Counted from the stretch's first letter, positions 44,195-53,994 are shown. The stretch: DNA of 64,000 nucleotides from Flavisolibacter nicotianae (GCF_003628535.1 NZ_RBCI01000001.1:124001-188000); one strand, 5' to 3'. The notes: generated by a model from the letters alone, not told the origin. A program made the numbers and translations.

Positions 44195-45355
44195 ATGAAG
44201 TCAATTGCATTCCGCATTGCTGCTGTTACCCTGTTGATGACGGGGGCCTGTTCTGTGCACGCACAAACGGCCCAGCCCATAAACGTTGTAACGACAGCCG
44301 TTCCGTTCCTGCGCATTTCACCCGATGCCCGTGCCGGTGGCATGGGTGACCTTTCCATCGCGACCAACCCCGATGCCAGTTCCTCTTATTTTAACCTGGG
44401 CAAAGTTCCCTTTAACGAATCGCCGCACGGCATCAACGTAACCTATACGCCGTGGCTGAAACGACTGGTCAACGACGTCTACCTCGCATCGCTGGCCGGC
44501 TATCACAAGCTTGACGAGAACCAGGCGATTTCGGCGTCGCTGCGTTATTTTAGTTTGGGATCGATCCAGTTCACCGATAATTACGGTAACCCGCTGCAAA
44601 GCTTCAACCCCCGCGAATTTGGGATTGATGTGGGCTATTCCCGCAAGCTGGGCGAGAAGACCGGTTTTGGCGTTGGACTGAAATACATTTATTCGAACCT
44701 GGCCGGCGGTAGCGTGGGTGGCAACACTTACAAGGCCGGAACTTCTGTTGCCGGCGACCTTGGTATTTACCACAACGGGCAAAATGAAGTGGGCCAGGGC
44801 TGGTCATTTGGTGCGGCACTGACCAACCTGGGTGCCAAGATTTCTTACACCGACAATGCCGATCAGAAAGACTTCATCCCGGCCAACCTGGGTATCGGTA
44901 CCACGTACACCAGCGTACTGGATGAAAGCAACAAGATCACGTTCGGACTCGACATCAACAAGCTGCTGGTACCGACCCCGCCTGCATTGGGCGACTCGGC
45001 CGGATTGGTCGCTTACCGCCAGAAAAGCGTGGTAAGCAGCTGGTTTTCTTCCTTTGGCGATGCCCCCGGCGGTTTTAGCGAGGAGCTGAAAGAATTCCAG
45101 ATCTCTACCGGCGCCGAGTACTGGTACGCGAACCAGTTTGCCCTGCGCGGCGGTTATTTTTACGAGAACAAAACCAAGGGCAACCGCCGTTATTTCACGG
45201 CGGGTGTCGGCATTAAATACAACGTATTTGGCCTGAACTTTTCCTACCTGATCCCAACCGGTTCGGGCATCAACCAAAACCCGCTGGCCAATACGCTGCG
45301 GTTCTCGCTGGTGTTTGACCTAAACGGCGAAAACGCTACCAACGGCGGTCAGTAG
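44195..45355 (+). CDS. porV: Type IX secretion outer-membrane protein PorV
   Basis: 386 aa with a signal peptide (ending SVHAQ). The start FLRISPDARAGGMGDLSIATNPDASS is diagnostic of PorV/LptO (FadL-like barrel). About 14 beta strands follow, ending in an aromatic-rich C-terminus (LRFSLVFDL). PorV shuttles cargo from the translocon to PorU at the cell surface. It is in an operon with porU and is followed by a terminator. A TATTTTCA box 27 nt before the ATG may give it an extra promoter. Confidence 0.95.
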   Translation: MKSIAFRIAAVTLLMTGACSVHAQTAQPINVVTTAVPFLRISPDARAGGMGDLSIATNPDASSSYFNLGKVPFNESPHGINVTYTPWLKRLVNDVYLASLAGYHKLDENQAISASLRYFSLGSIQFTDNYGNPLQSFNPREFGIDVGYSRKLGEKTGFGVGLKYIYSNLAGGSVGGNTYKAGTSVAGDLGIYHNGQNEVGQGWSFGAALTNLGAKISYTDNADQKDFIPANLGIGTTYTSVLDESNKITFGLDINKLLVPTPPALGDSAGLVAYRQKSVVSSWFSSFGDAPGGFSEELKEFQISTGAEYWYANQFALRGGYFYENKTKGNRRYFTAGVGIKYNVFGLNFSYLIPTGSGINQNPLANTLRFSLVFDLNGENATNGGQ

Positions 45356-45373
45356 GATTGTAAAACATCATTT

Positions 45374-45406
45374 AAAAAGCGAAGGAAAACCCCTTCGCTT
45401 TTTTTG
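45374..45406 (+). terminator. Terminator of porUV
   Basis: Stem AAAAAGCGAAGG / CCTTCGCTTTTT with a 6-nt loop, followed by more T. Confidence 0.87.
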
Positions 45407-45518
45407 TTTGCAAAAACGAATCAGGAACCCGCTCTTTCTGATTCCCATCTGCCAAATTCTAATTTCCACTCCGGTAATCGAAACGCTTTCTCTGTGCAGC
45501 ACTCACCTTTCCGGGAAC

Positions 45519-45526
45519 TATATTTG
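45519..45526 (+). promoter_or_regulatory. Candidate -7 element of recG
   Basis: TATATTTG is an exact TAnnTTTG match. The transcript would start near 45533, just after an in-frame stop at 45530-45532. This makes it very likely that recG translation starts downstream, where no ATG, GTG or TTG exists before 45725. Confidence 0.5.
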
Positions 45527-45544
45527 TCGTAAACATTTTCACCG

Positions 45545-47656
45545 ATCACCAACCTTGCCTCCATATTATCCCAGCCTATCGAATATCTTAAAGGCGTTGG
45601 TCCCCTGCGGGCCGACCTGCTCAAAAAAGAACTGGGCATTTTTACCTACCAGGACCTGCTCTACCTGTTTCCCTACCGGCACATCGACAAGACTTCGATC
45701 ACAAAAATCGAAGACCTGACATCTATGTCCGACTATGCGCAGGTACAGGGCAAACTTTGGTATTTTGAGACCACAGGTGTTGGCAGTTCAAAGCGCCTCA
45801 CTGCGTACCTGAAAGACAGTACCGGGGTCATTGAACTCACCTGGTTCAAGGGCCTTACATGGGTAGAGCGCATGCTGAAACAGGATGAAGTTTACAATGC
45901 TTTTGGCAAGATTGGTTTTTTCATGGACAAGCCGCAGATCGTTCACCCCGAACTGGAGTTGGTCACCAATCCCTCTGCCGCTGTCAAAAGCTACCTCGAG
46001 CCGGTCTATCCCACCACGGAAAAATTAAAGGCAAAAGGCCTCGGCGGACGGCAGATCGGGAAGCTCACCGCTTCGCTGTTTTCCCTGATTCCCGAGCGGG
46101 AAATCGAGGAAAACCTGCCGGCCTATTTACTTGAAAAACTAAAGCTCATTTCCCGTGCCGACGCCTTGCGCAACATCCATTTTCCTACTTCTGCCGCGAT
46201 GTACGAACACGCTGTGCGCCGGCTGAAGTTTGAAGAGCTTTTTATTTCGCAGTTGCGCCTGGCGATGGTGCGCATGGAACGGCACCGCAAGTCGAGGGGC
46301 GTTGTCTTCCACAAAGTGGGCGACTTGTTTAATGATTTTTATACGCACCATCTTCCCTTCCAACTCACGGGTGCACAAAAACGGGTCCTGAAAGAGATCC
46401 GCACCGATACCGGCAGCGGCCACCAGATGAACCGCCTGCTGCAGGGCGATGTGGGCAGCGGCAAAACCATTGTGGCCCTTCTCTCCATGCTCATTGCCAT
46501 TGACAACGGCTACCAGTGCTGCATGATGGCGCCAACAGAAATTCTTTCGCAGCAGCATTTTGCCGGAGTCAGCCGACTCCTGGATGGCCTGCCGGTCACC
46601 GCCAAACTGCTTACAGGCTCCACACCGGCGAAGGAACGGCGGGTCATTCAGCAGGGACTGGCCGAAGGCACCATTCAAATCGTGATCGGCACGCATGCCC
46701 TGATTGAAGAAACGGTGCAATTCAAAAATTTGGGTCTCGCCATCGTGGACGAGCAGCACCGCTTTGGCGTGGAGCAACGGGCAAGGCTTTGGAAAAAAGC
46801 ACCGGTGCCGCCGCATATTTTGGTGATGACGGCCACCCCCATCCCCCGTACGTTGGCTATGACCGCTTACGGCGACCTCGATTACAGCGTGATGGACGAA
46901 CTGCCGCCGGGCCGCCAGCCCATCACCACTGTGCACCGCTACGAAACGCACCGCATGAAGGTGCTCGAGTTTGTCAAATCAGAAATAGAAATCGGAAGAC
47001 AGGCTTATTTCGTATTTCCCTTGATCGAAGAAAGCGCCAAGATGGATTACGAAAACCTGATGACCGGTTACGAAAACATCAAGGCCTTTTTCCCGGAACC
47101 GAAATACTGGATTAGCATGGTGCACGGCCGGCAAAGCTGGGAACAGAAGGAAGCGAACATGCAGCGGTTCAAAAACAAGGACACCCAGCTTTTGGTGGGA
47201 ACAACGGTGATTGAAGTGGGCGTGGACGTTCCCAATGCCAGCGTAATGGTGATAGAAAGTGCGGAAAAATTTGGACTTTCCCAGCTGCACCAGTTGCGGG
47301 GCCGTGTCGGTCGCGGTGCGGAAAAAAGTTATTGCATCCTGATGACCGCTACGGAACTTGGCAACGAAGCCAGGGAACGAATCAAAACGATGGTCAGTAC
47401 GGGCAATGGTTTTGAAATTGCAGAAAAAGATTTGGAGCTCCGCGGGCCCGGCGATATTGAAGGCACCAAACAAAGCGGTGTTTTAAACTTCCGGCTCGCC
47501 AACATTGTCCATGATAAACCGATCCTGGATGCTGCCAAAAAATGGGCGGAAGAAATTGTAGAAAAAGACCCGGAAATCAGCCTCCCTGAGAATACCCCCA
47601 TCAAACAGTATCTTCTTTCGCTGAAGGGGAAGACGGCCTGGAGTAAAATATCTTAA
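45545..47656 (+). CDS. recG: ATP-dependent DNA helicase RecG (start codon unusual)
   Basis: About 703 aa if started at ATC 45545. The first canonical ATG is 45725 (643 aa), but the 60 codons before it encode the conserved RecG N-terminus (PIEYLKGVGPLRADLLKKEL, FTYQDLLYLFPYRHIDKTSI). Helicase motifs are complete: GDVGSGKT, ATEILSQQHF-type motif Ia, DEQHRFGVEQR, TATPIPRT, TTVIEVGVDVPNA and QLRGRVGRG. The wedge (OB) domain covers about residues 60-160. It remodels stalled forks and Holliday junctions. ATC 45545 or ATA 45563 are the only near-cognate candidates, so the 5' end is uncertain. Confidence 0.85.
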   Translation: MTNLASILSQPIEYLKGVGPLRADLLKKELGIFTYQDLLYLFPYRHIDKTSITKIEDLTSMSDYAQVQGKLWYFETTGVGSSKRLTAYLKDSTGVIELTWFKGLTWVERMLKQDEVYNAFGKIGFFMDKPQIVHPELELVTNPSAAVKSYLEPVYPTTEKLKAKGLGGRQIGKLTASLFSLIPEREIEENLPAYLLEKLKLISRADALRNIHFPTSAAMYEHAVRRLKFEELFISQLRLAMVRMERHRKSRGVVFHKVGDLFNDFYTHHLPFQLTGAQKRVLKEIRTDTGSGHQMNRLLQGDVGSGKTIVALLSMLIAIDNGYQCCMMAPTEILSQQHFAGVSRLLDGLPVTAKLLTGSTPAKERRVIQQGLAEGTIQIVIGTHALIEETVQFKNLGLAIVDEQHRFGVEQRARLWKKAPVPPHILVMTATPIPRTLAMTAYGDLDYSVMDELPPGRQPITTVHRYETHRMKVLEFVKSEIEIGRQAYFVFPLIEESAKMDYENLMTGYENIKAFFPEPKYWISMVHGRQSWEQKEANMQRFKNKDTQLLVGTTVIEVGVDVPNASVMVIESAEKFGLSQLHQLRGRVGRGAEKSYCILMTATELGNEARERIKTMVSTGNGFEIAEKDLELRGPGDIEGTKQSGVLNFRLANIVHDKPILDAAKKWAEEIVEKDPEISLPENTPIKQYLLSLKGKTAWSKIS

Positions 47657-47707
47657 CAGGAGTTAGAACAATAATTTGTGCGAAATATCAGTTAACTTCA
47701 GAAACAA

Positions 47708-50700
47708 TTGACCTACAAGCTTTCCATACTCTTTGTAATCGCTTGCCTATACAGCCTTTCTGTCTTTTCCCAAACCGTTGAATTTGTCGAAAACAAAGGC
47801 CAGTGGGATAACCGTGTCAAGTACATGGGCAAGGTGCCTGCCGGTGCCTTCATGGTGGAGCAAACCGGTTTCACGGTGGTGCAGCACGATCCGAAAGAAT
47901 GGGTGCAGTTTGCAGAAGCCGTTCATGGCCACAAGACCGGAAAGGAACCGCAAACTCCCCCATCGCAAACACTTCATTCCCATGCGTACCGGGTCCGTTT
48001 TGAAGGCGGCAACCCGGCACCGGAAGTTATCGCCGACAAGCCGTTGTATACCTACAACAATTACTTCATCGGCAGCGACCCGTCAAAATGGGCAAGGGAC
48101 TGCAAAATCTACCAGGGCATTACCGTTAAAAACATTTATCCCAATATCGATGTACGCTATTATGCCGGCGATGGTTCGGTGAAGTACGACCTGATTGTGC
48201 ACCCCGGCGGCAACCCGTCGCAGATTGCCCTTCGTTACGATGGCGTCCAGGGGCTCGACGTCAAAAACAAAGACCTCCTGATCAGGACCTCCGTTGGCGA
48301 CCTGCGGGAACTGGACCCTTACGCCTACCAATACACGGAAACGGGACGAATCCCTGTTCAAACAAAATTTACGGTCGAAAAGAACACGGTGCATTTCGAT
48401 ATTAAAAACTACAATTCCAAAACCACGCTGGTGATCGACCCAAGCCTTGTGTTCTGTTCGTTCAGCGGCAGCCGCGCCGACAACTGGGGCTTTACTGCTA
48501 CTTACGGCCCGGATGGCAGCATGTATGGCGGCGGCATCAGCTTCAGCCCGGGTGGCTACCCGGTAACGCCGGGTGCCTTTCAAACCAATTATGCCGGTGG
48601 CGACTTCGATATCTCCATCATCAAGCTTACCCCCGACGGATCGAACCGTGTGTATGCGACCTATATCGGCGGCTCCGGAAAAGAGCAGCCACACAGTTTG
48701 TTTGTAACGAAAGGCGGTAACCTTGTTATTGCCGGACGCACCAACTCTCCTGTAACCGGCAGCGGCGCCTTCCCGCTGAAGGGTGCCGGCAAGGTTGGCG
48801 ATTGCGGCGACTACGACATCATTGTAACAGAACTCAACGCAACCGGAACAGACATCGTGGGATCGGCCCGCATTGGCGGAACGGGCAAGGATGGTGTAAA
48901 CATTACGGAGCAGGAAACCATGTCTTCCCTGCTGCGCAATTACGGCGATAATGGCCGCAGCGAAGTCATTGTGGATCCAGGTGGCAATATCTGTGTTGCG
49001 TCGTGCACCCAATCGCTGGGCAGCGGCACGTCGGTCTTTCCTGTAACCGCCAATGCCTTTCAAAAAACAGCCGGTGGCGGCACGCAGGATGGCGTTGTGC
49101 TGAAATTCGACCCAACGCTTTCGACGATGGTGTACAGCTCTTACCTTGGCGGCAGCGGCAACGATGCAGCCTATGTTCTGGCCATCAATCCAAAAGACGG
49201 GAACCTTTACATCGCCGGCGGAACAGAAAGCAGCGACCTCCTGCCAGGCACCACCAGCGGGAGCCTTGGTCCTACCAATTTTGGAACTTCCAGTAAGATT
49301 GACGGCTTTGTAACCATCCTTAACCCGGCGGGTGCCATTGTCAAAACCACTTACGTTGGTACCAGTGGCGACGACCAGGTCTACGGAATCCAGTTCGACC
49401 AGAACGGCTATCCGTACGTCATGGGACAAACCTCCGGCGACTGGCCGGTGATCAATGCGCCCTGGAACCAGCCGCGAGGAAAGCAGTTTGTTGCCAAGCT
49501 GCAACCCGATCTCTCTGCCTATGTGTATTCCACTATGTTTGGCAAAGGCGATTTCGCTCCCGACATCTCGCCGGTTGCGTTCCTGGTTGACCGCTGCGAG
49601 AATGTCTACATTTCGGGTTGGGGCGGGAAAATCCCCGGCTATAATTTTTTGGCGGCCGGCGTGGACGGCCTCCCGGTGACGGCCGATGCACTGAAATCTT
49701 CCCCGGACATTAATGCACAAACCGGCAGCGGCTGGGACTTTTATTTTTTTGTGCTGAAGAAAGACGCGGCCTCGCAGCTTTACGGAACCTTCTTTGGCCA
49801 GAATGGCGGTGAGTTCCCCGATCATGTCGATGGTGGAACCAGCCGTTTCGATGCTGCCGGTGTGATCTACCAGGCTATTTGCGCTTCGTGCAGCAACAAC
49901 CTTCCCTTTCCCACGACAGCCGGCGCCTGGGCCACCACAAAGCCGACTCAGGCCTGCAACCTCGCCCTGGTAAAAATTGCATTCAACCTCGATGGCGTGC
50001 GGGGCAAGGTTCGTTCCACCATCAGGGGCATTCCCCGCAAAACCTCGGGTTGCATACCGCTGACGGTTGATTTTACCGACACCATTCAAATGGCCAAACA
50101 ATACGAGTGGAATTTTGGCGACGGCAGCCCGGTGGTGAAAACCACTGATCCCAACATCCAGCATACGTTCGACAAGGTTGGCGTGTACAACGTCATGATG
50201 GTTGCCATTGATCCGGACAAATGCATCACCCGCGACTCGTCCTTTGTTACCATCAGGGCCAGCGACAACATTGCCCGCCTGAACTTCAACCCGGTGAAAC
50301 TAAGCCCACCGTGTGAAATTTTCCGCTACCGCTTCGACAACACCTCCGGCGCACCGCCCGGCGTCCCGTTCAAGTCCGGTTCGTTTACCTGGGATTTTGG
50401 CGACAACTCGCCTTTGCAACCGGCCGGATCCGAATCGGTTTTCCATACCTATGCGGCCGCGGGAACCTATACCGTCCGGCTGATCTTAAACGATACCACC
50501 TATTGCAACTCGCCGGATACCCTCACAAAGACCCTGCGTGTTTCTGCCAATGTAAAAGCGTCTTTCGAGACGCCGGCTTCCGGATGCGCACCGTATGACG
50601 CGGTATTTGAGAATACATCGCAGGGAGGCGCAGAATTCCACTGGACCTTTGGCGATGGCGGCACATCCACCGACCAAAACCCGGTACATACCTACTTATC

Positions 50701-51319
50701 ACCGGGGACCTACGTGGTGCGGATGACGGCCATTGATTCCAATACGTGCAACAAGATCGACAGCACCTCGTTCACTATCCTGGTTTTGGGCAAACCAAGC
50801 GCCGACTTTACGGCTTCACCCCAACCGCCGGTTACCAACACTCCTATCACTTTTACCAATCTTTCGAGTGCGGATGCGGTACGGTTTACCTGGCAGTTTG
50901 GCGACGGGGATTCGCTGGTAACCACTTCCCGTGGCCCGGTAAAGCACGAGTACAATTTAACCGGCACCTATACAGCCTGTCTCGTTGCCTATAATGCGGC
51001 CGGCTGTCCGGCGCAGGCCTGCAAGCAGGTGTCGACGCTTGTAGAACCGGCGGTAGATGTACCAACGGCTTTCACGCCGCTCAGTAATGATGTGAACAGC
51101 ATGGTGTTCGTGCGGGGTTATGGAATTGCCAAAATGCGCTTTGCCATTTTTGCCCGCTGGGGAGAAAAAGTGTTCGAAACCGGCGACCGTAAGATTGGCT
51201 GGGACGGCCGCTACAAAGGCCAGTTACTGCCGATGGATGCCTATGCCTATATCCTGGATGTTGAATTTTTTGACGGCAAAAAATACCAGAAGAAAGGCGA
51301 CATCACGCTGATCCGGTAG
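47708..51319 (+). CDS. Giant SBBP/PKD surface protein with type B T9SS sorting domain
   Basis: 1,203 aa from TTG 47708, the only start before the signal peptide (MTYKLSILFVIACLYSLSVFSQ). Residues ~25-250 form an N-terminal module (VEFVENKGQWDNRVKYMGKVPAG) seen in Bacteroidota SBBP proteins. Residues ~260-760 hold beta-propeller SBBP repeats (YIGGSG, YSSYLGGSGNDAAY). Four PKD-like domains follow (YEWNFGDGSP, FTWDFGDNSP, FHWTFGDGGT, FTWQFGDGDS). The last ~90 residues are the gliding-motility C-terminal (CHU_C, type B) domain: VPTAFTPLSND, FARWGEKVFET, GWDGRYKGQLLPMDAY. It is secreted by T9SS, probably as an adhesin or extracellular matrix protein. Confidence 0.9.
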   Translation: MTYKLSILFVIACLYSLSVFSQTVEFVENKGQWDNRVKYMGKVPAGAFMVEQTGFTVVQHDPKEWVQFAEAVHGHKTGKEPQTPPSQTLHSHAYRVRFEGGNPAPEVIADKPLYTYNNYFIGSDPSKWARDCKIYQGITVKNIYPNIDVRYYAGDGSVKYDLIVHPGGNPSQIALRYDGVQGLDVKNKDLLIRTSVGDLRELDPYAYQYTETGRIPVQTKFTVEKNTVHFDIKNYNSKTTLVIDPSLVFCSFSGSRADNWGFTATYGPDGSMYGGGISFSPGGYPVTPGAFQTNYAGGDFDISIIKLTPDGSNRVYATYIGGSGKEQPHSLFVTKGGNLVIAGRTNSPVTGSGAFPLKGAGKVGDCGDYDIIVTELNATGTDIVGSARIGGTGKDGVNITEQETMSSLLRNYGDNGRSEVIVDPGGNICVASCTQSLGSGTSVFPVTANAFQKTAGGGTQDGVVLKFDPTLSTMVYSSYLGGSGNDAAYVLAINPKDGNLYIAGGTESSDLLPGTTSGSLGPTNFGTSSKIDGFVTILNPAGAIVKTTYVGTSGDDQVYGIQFDQNGYPYVMGQTSGDWPVINAPWNQPRGKQFVAKLQPDLSAYVYSTMFGKGDFAPDISPVAFLVDRCENVYISGWGGKIPGYNFLAAGVDGLPVTADALKSSPDINAQTGSGWDFYFFVLKKDAASQLYGTFFGQNGGEFPDHVDGGTSRFDAAGVIYQAICASCSNNLPFPTTAGAWATTKPTQACNLALVKIAFNLDGVRGKVRSTIRGIPRKTSGCIPLTVDFTDTIQMAKQYEWNFGDGSPVVKTTDPNIQHTFDKVGVYNVMMVAIDPDKCITRDSSFVTIRASDNIARLNFNPVKLSPPCEIFRYRFDNTSGAPPGVPFKSGSFTWDFGDNSPLQPAGSESVFHTYAAAGTYTVRLILNDTTYCNSPDTLTKTLRVSANVKASFETPASGCAPYDAVFENTSQGGAEFHWTFGDGGTSTDQNPVHTYLSPGTYVVRMTAIDSNTCNKIDSTSFTILVLGKPSADFTASPQPPVTNTPITFTNLSSADAVRFTWQFGDGDSLVTTSRGPVKHEYNLTGTYTACLVAYNAAGCPAQACKQVSTLVEPAVDVPTAFTPLSNDVNSMVFVRGYGIAKMRFAIFARWGEKVFETGDRKIGWDGRYKGQLLPMDAYAYILDVEFFDGKKYQKKGDITLIR

Positions 51320-51496
51320 GGAAGAAACGGGTGAGCAAAACACCCGGCAAAAGACAAAAGCGATTGTACCCGATGAAATCCACCTTGCTTTAAAACCACC
51401 ATGGTGTTGCGATCTGCGGAAAAGAGCGTACGCCGAAAATAACCAATTGCAGATGAGGAACAGAGAAACCTGTTTACTTCAACTGAAACGCATATT

Positions 51497-52531
51497 GTGA
51501 AAAACATTTACTACAATCTGACAATTTGGATGCTTGCGACAGTGACGGTTGCACAAGGCCAGGACCTGCATTTCTCGCAGTTTTTCCGTTCGCCTTTAGT
51601 AACCAACCCGGCCAATACCGGCTTTATGCCCGAAGGCGATTACCGGCTGGGCATCAATTACCGCAACCAGTGGTCATCGGTCATGCAGGTGCCCTACAAA
51701 ACCATGAGCGCATTCGGCGATATGCAACTCATGCGCAACAACTCCGACAACGGCTGGCTGGGACTGGGTGGCCTGGTACTGCACGACGTGGCCGGCAGCG
51801 GCAACCTCACGTCGACAAAAATTTACGGCTCGGTGGCCTACCACCAAACGCTGGGTTATTCAAGCCTCGTAAGTCTTGGATTCAATGTTGGCTGGGCCAA
51901 CAAACGGATCAACACCTACAACCTCAAATTCCCCGACCAGTTTGACGGCAACTTCTTCGACAACAAGCTGCCGACCAGCGCCATTCTCGACCGCAACAAC
52001 ATCAGCTACCTGGATATGCACGTAGGCCTCAACTATGCGTACTTCCCCACAACCAATGTGTACCTGAATGGCGGCTTTTCGGCCCAGCACGTCAACCGTC
52101 CAAACGAATCGTTTTTTGTGGACCAGGGCGATAAGAGTGCCAGCCGGGTACCGGTTCGCTATACCGGCTTTGTCAACGGCAGCTTTAAGCTCAACGACTC
52201 CTGGATCATTAACCCGAACATTTATTATTCGCGGCAAACGTCCCTGTACGAAGCAGTGGGCGGCATCAATGCGCAGTATAACCTGTCGGGCGAAGGCGAT
52301 TACGTGTTGATGGGCGGACTGTATTACCGGCACAAAGAAGCCATCATCCCGATGATCGGCCTGGGGCTGAAGGATTACACGTTTGCCTTTACGTACGACG
52401 CCACCATCTCGTCGCTGAAAACCTACAACGGCACCCGTGGGGCTTTCGAGTTTTCGCTGATCAAAGAAGGCGTGTTCGACCGGTACAACGGCAACCGCCG
52501 GCAGAGCATGTGTCCCAGCTTTAAACAATAA
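51497..52531 (+). CDS. PorP/SprF-family outer-membrane protein
   Basis: 344 aa from GTG 51497 with a signal peptide (ending VTVAQGQ). The conserved start DLHFSQFFRSPLVTNPANTGF marks PorP/SprF, a ~14-strand barrel. SprF-like proteins are needed for secretion of the type B CTD protein encoded beside them (as SprF for SprB). This gene follows the CHU_C-bearing protein by 177 bp and is its likely dedicated partner. The inter-gene stretch shows no terminator. Confidence 0.93.
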   Translation: MKNIYYNLTIWMLATVTVAQGQDLHFSQFFRSPLVTNPANTGFMPEGDYRLGINYRNQWSSVMQVPYKTMSAFGDMQLMRNNSDNGWLGLGGLVLHDVAGSGNLTSTKIYGSVAYHQTLGYSSLVSLGFNVGWANKRINTYNLKFPDQFDGNFFDNKLPTSAILDRNNISYLDMHVGLNYAYFPTTNVYLNGGFSAQHVNRPNESFFVDQGDKSASRVPVRYTGFVNGSFKLNDSWIINPNIYYSRQTSLYEAVGGINAQYNLSGEGDYVLMGGLYYRHKEAIIPMIGLGLKDYTFAFTYDATISSLKTYNGTRGAFEFSLIKEGVFDRYNGNRRQSMCPSFKQ

Positions 52532-52577
52532 CATTTCCTTCTTCGGGATTTGTTGCTTTTGTCCGAGTTTTACGGCC

Positions 52578-53987
52578 ATGATGACCGCTGCGCCTTCCCC
52601 GGTGATGGAACACCTCGATGCATTCCGCAGAATCGTTGGTGAGAAATTTGTTTTTGTCGACGAAGAGGTATTGCACCAATATGCACACGACGAAACTGAA
52701 GACCTCCGCTTTTTACCCGATATCGTACTGAAGCCCGGAACGGCACAGGAGATCAGCGAAATCCTGAAGATTTGCAACCAGTTTAAAATCCCGGTAACCC
52801 CCCGCGGCGGCGGTACCGGTTTGAGCGGCGGTGCACTGCCCCACCTGGGTGGCGTCCTGCTCTCGACAGACCGCCTGAACCGCATTATCGATATTGACGA
52901 TCGTAACCTCCAGGTGACGACCGAACCGGGAGTCATTACCGAAGTATTGCAAAATGCTGTAAAAGAAAAAGGACTTTTTTATCCACCCGATCCCAGCAGC
53001 CGCGGCACCTGTTTTATCGGTGGCAACATTGCCGAAAACAGCGGGGGCCCCAAGGCCGTGAAGTATGGCGTGGTGAAAGACTACGTGCTGAACCTGGAAG
53101 TAGTATTGCCCACGGGTGAGATCATCTGGACCGGTGCCAACGTACTGAAAAATGCCACGGGCTACAACCTCACGCAGTTGCTGGTAGGTAGCGAAGGTAC
53201 TCTTGGGATCGTGACCAAAGCCGTGCTGAAATTATTGCCGCTTCCAAAGCTGGATTTGCTGATGCTGGTGCCTTTCAAAAACCCGGTGGACGCCTGTGCG
53301 GCGGTGAGCGCCATTTTTGCTGCCGGCTTTGTGCCGAGTGCCATGGAGTTTATGGAACGCGACGCCATCGAATGGAGCATGCGCTACGTAGACAACTGCA
53401 TCGTACCCTTGGACGAAGACACACAGGCCCACCTGCTGATTGAAGTAGACGGCAACGACATGGATGTACTGATGAAAGAAATGGAAGGCATTTCGGAAGT
53501 GGTGATGCGCTACGACTGCGGCGAAATTCTCTTTGCAGAAGATGCGCAGCAAAAGGCCGAATTGTGGAAACTGCGGCGGCGGGTGGCCGAGGCGGTAAAA
53601 TCGCACTCGGTGTACAAAGAAGAAGACACCGTGGTGCCCCGCGCCGAATTGCCGGTGCTGCTGAAAGGTGTAAAAGAAATTGGCAAAAAATACGGCTTTC
53701 ACTCGGTTTGCTACGGGCATGCCGGCGACGGCAACCTGCACGTGAACATTATCCGTGGCGACCTAACCGACGAACAGTGGACTGGCTCGCTGAAAAACGG
53801 CATTGTCGAAATCTTTCACCTGGTCAAATCACTTGGCGGCACCATCAGTGGCGAACATGGCATCGGGCTGGTGCAAAAAGAATATCTGCCCATTGTTTTC
53901 GAACCGGTGCAGATGCGCCTGATGCAACAAATCAAATCGATTTTCGACCCGAACAATATCCTGAATGCAGGAAAAATCTTTGATTGA
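52578..53987 (+). CDS. FAD-linked oxidase of the glycolate oxidase (GlcD) type
   Basis: 469 aa, from MMTAAPSPVM. The PCMH-type FAD-binding domain has PRGGGTGLSGGALP and NSGGPKAVKYGVVKDYV. The C-terminal FAD-linked oxidase domain ends with GHAGDGNLHVNI, GEHGIG and FDPNNILNAGKIF. Such enzymes oxidise D-lactate, glycolate or related 2-hydroxyacids and pass electrons to a carrier. The partner subunits GlcE and GlcF are not here, so it may act alone as in D-lactate dehydrogenases. No signal peptide. It lies 46 bp after the PorP gene. Confidence 0.9.
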   Translation: MMTAAPSPVMEHLDAFRRIVGEKFVFVDEEVLHQYAHDETEDLRFLPDIVLKPGTAQEISEILKICNQFKIPVTPRGGGTGLSGGALPHLGGVLLSTDRLNRIIDIDDRNLQVTTEPGVITEVLQNAVKEKGLFYPPDPSSRGTCFIGGNIAENSGGPKAVKYGVVKDYVLNLEVVLPTGEIIWTGANVLKNATGYNLTQLLVGSEGTLGIVTKAVLKLLPLPKLDLLMLVPFKNPVDACAAVSAIFAAGFVPSAMEFMERDAIEWSMRYVDNCIVPLDEDTQAHLLIEVDGNDMDVLMKEMEGISEVVMRYDCGEILFAEDAQQKAELWKLRRRVAEAVKSHSVYKEEDTVVPRAELPVLLKGVKEIGKKYGFHSVCYGHAGDGNLHVNIIRGDLTDEQWTGSLKNGIVEIFHLVKSLGGTISGEHGIGLVQKEYLPIVFEPVQMRLMQQIKSIFDPNNILNAGKIFD

Positions 53988-53994
53988 ATCCACT

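Noticed and set aside
45408-45719. 103-codon plus-strand frame before recG
   Set aside because: It is the +1 frame of the recG N-terminal region. The recG frame encodes the conserved RecG residues, so this is a shadow.
48083-50164. 693-codon open frame on the minus strand
   Set aside because: It lies entirely antisense to the SBBP/PKD protein gene. The translation has no domain, signal or start context, while the plus-strand protein has clear families.
51860-52936. 358-codon minus-strand frame
   Set aside because: Antisense to both the PorP/SprF and GlcD genes. It spans two recognised genes and has no recognisable product.
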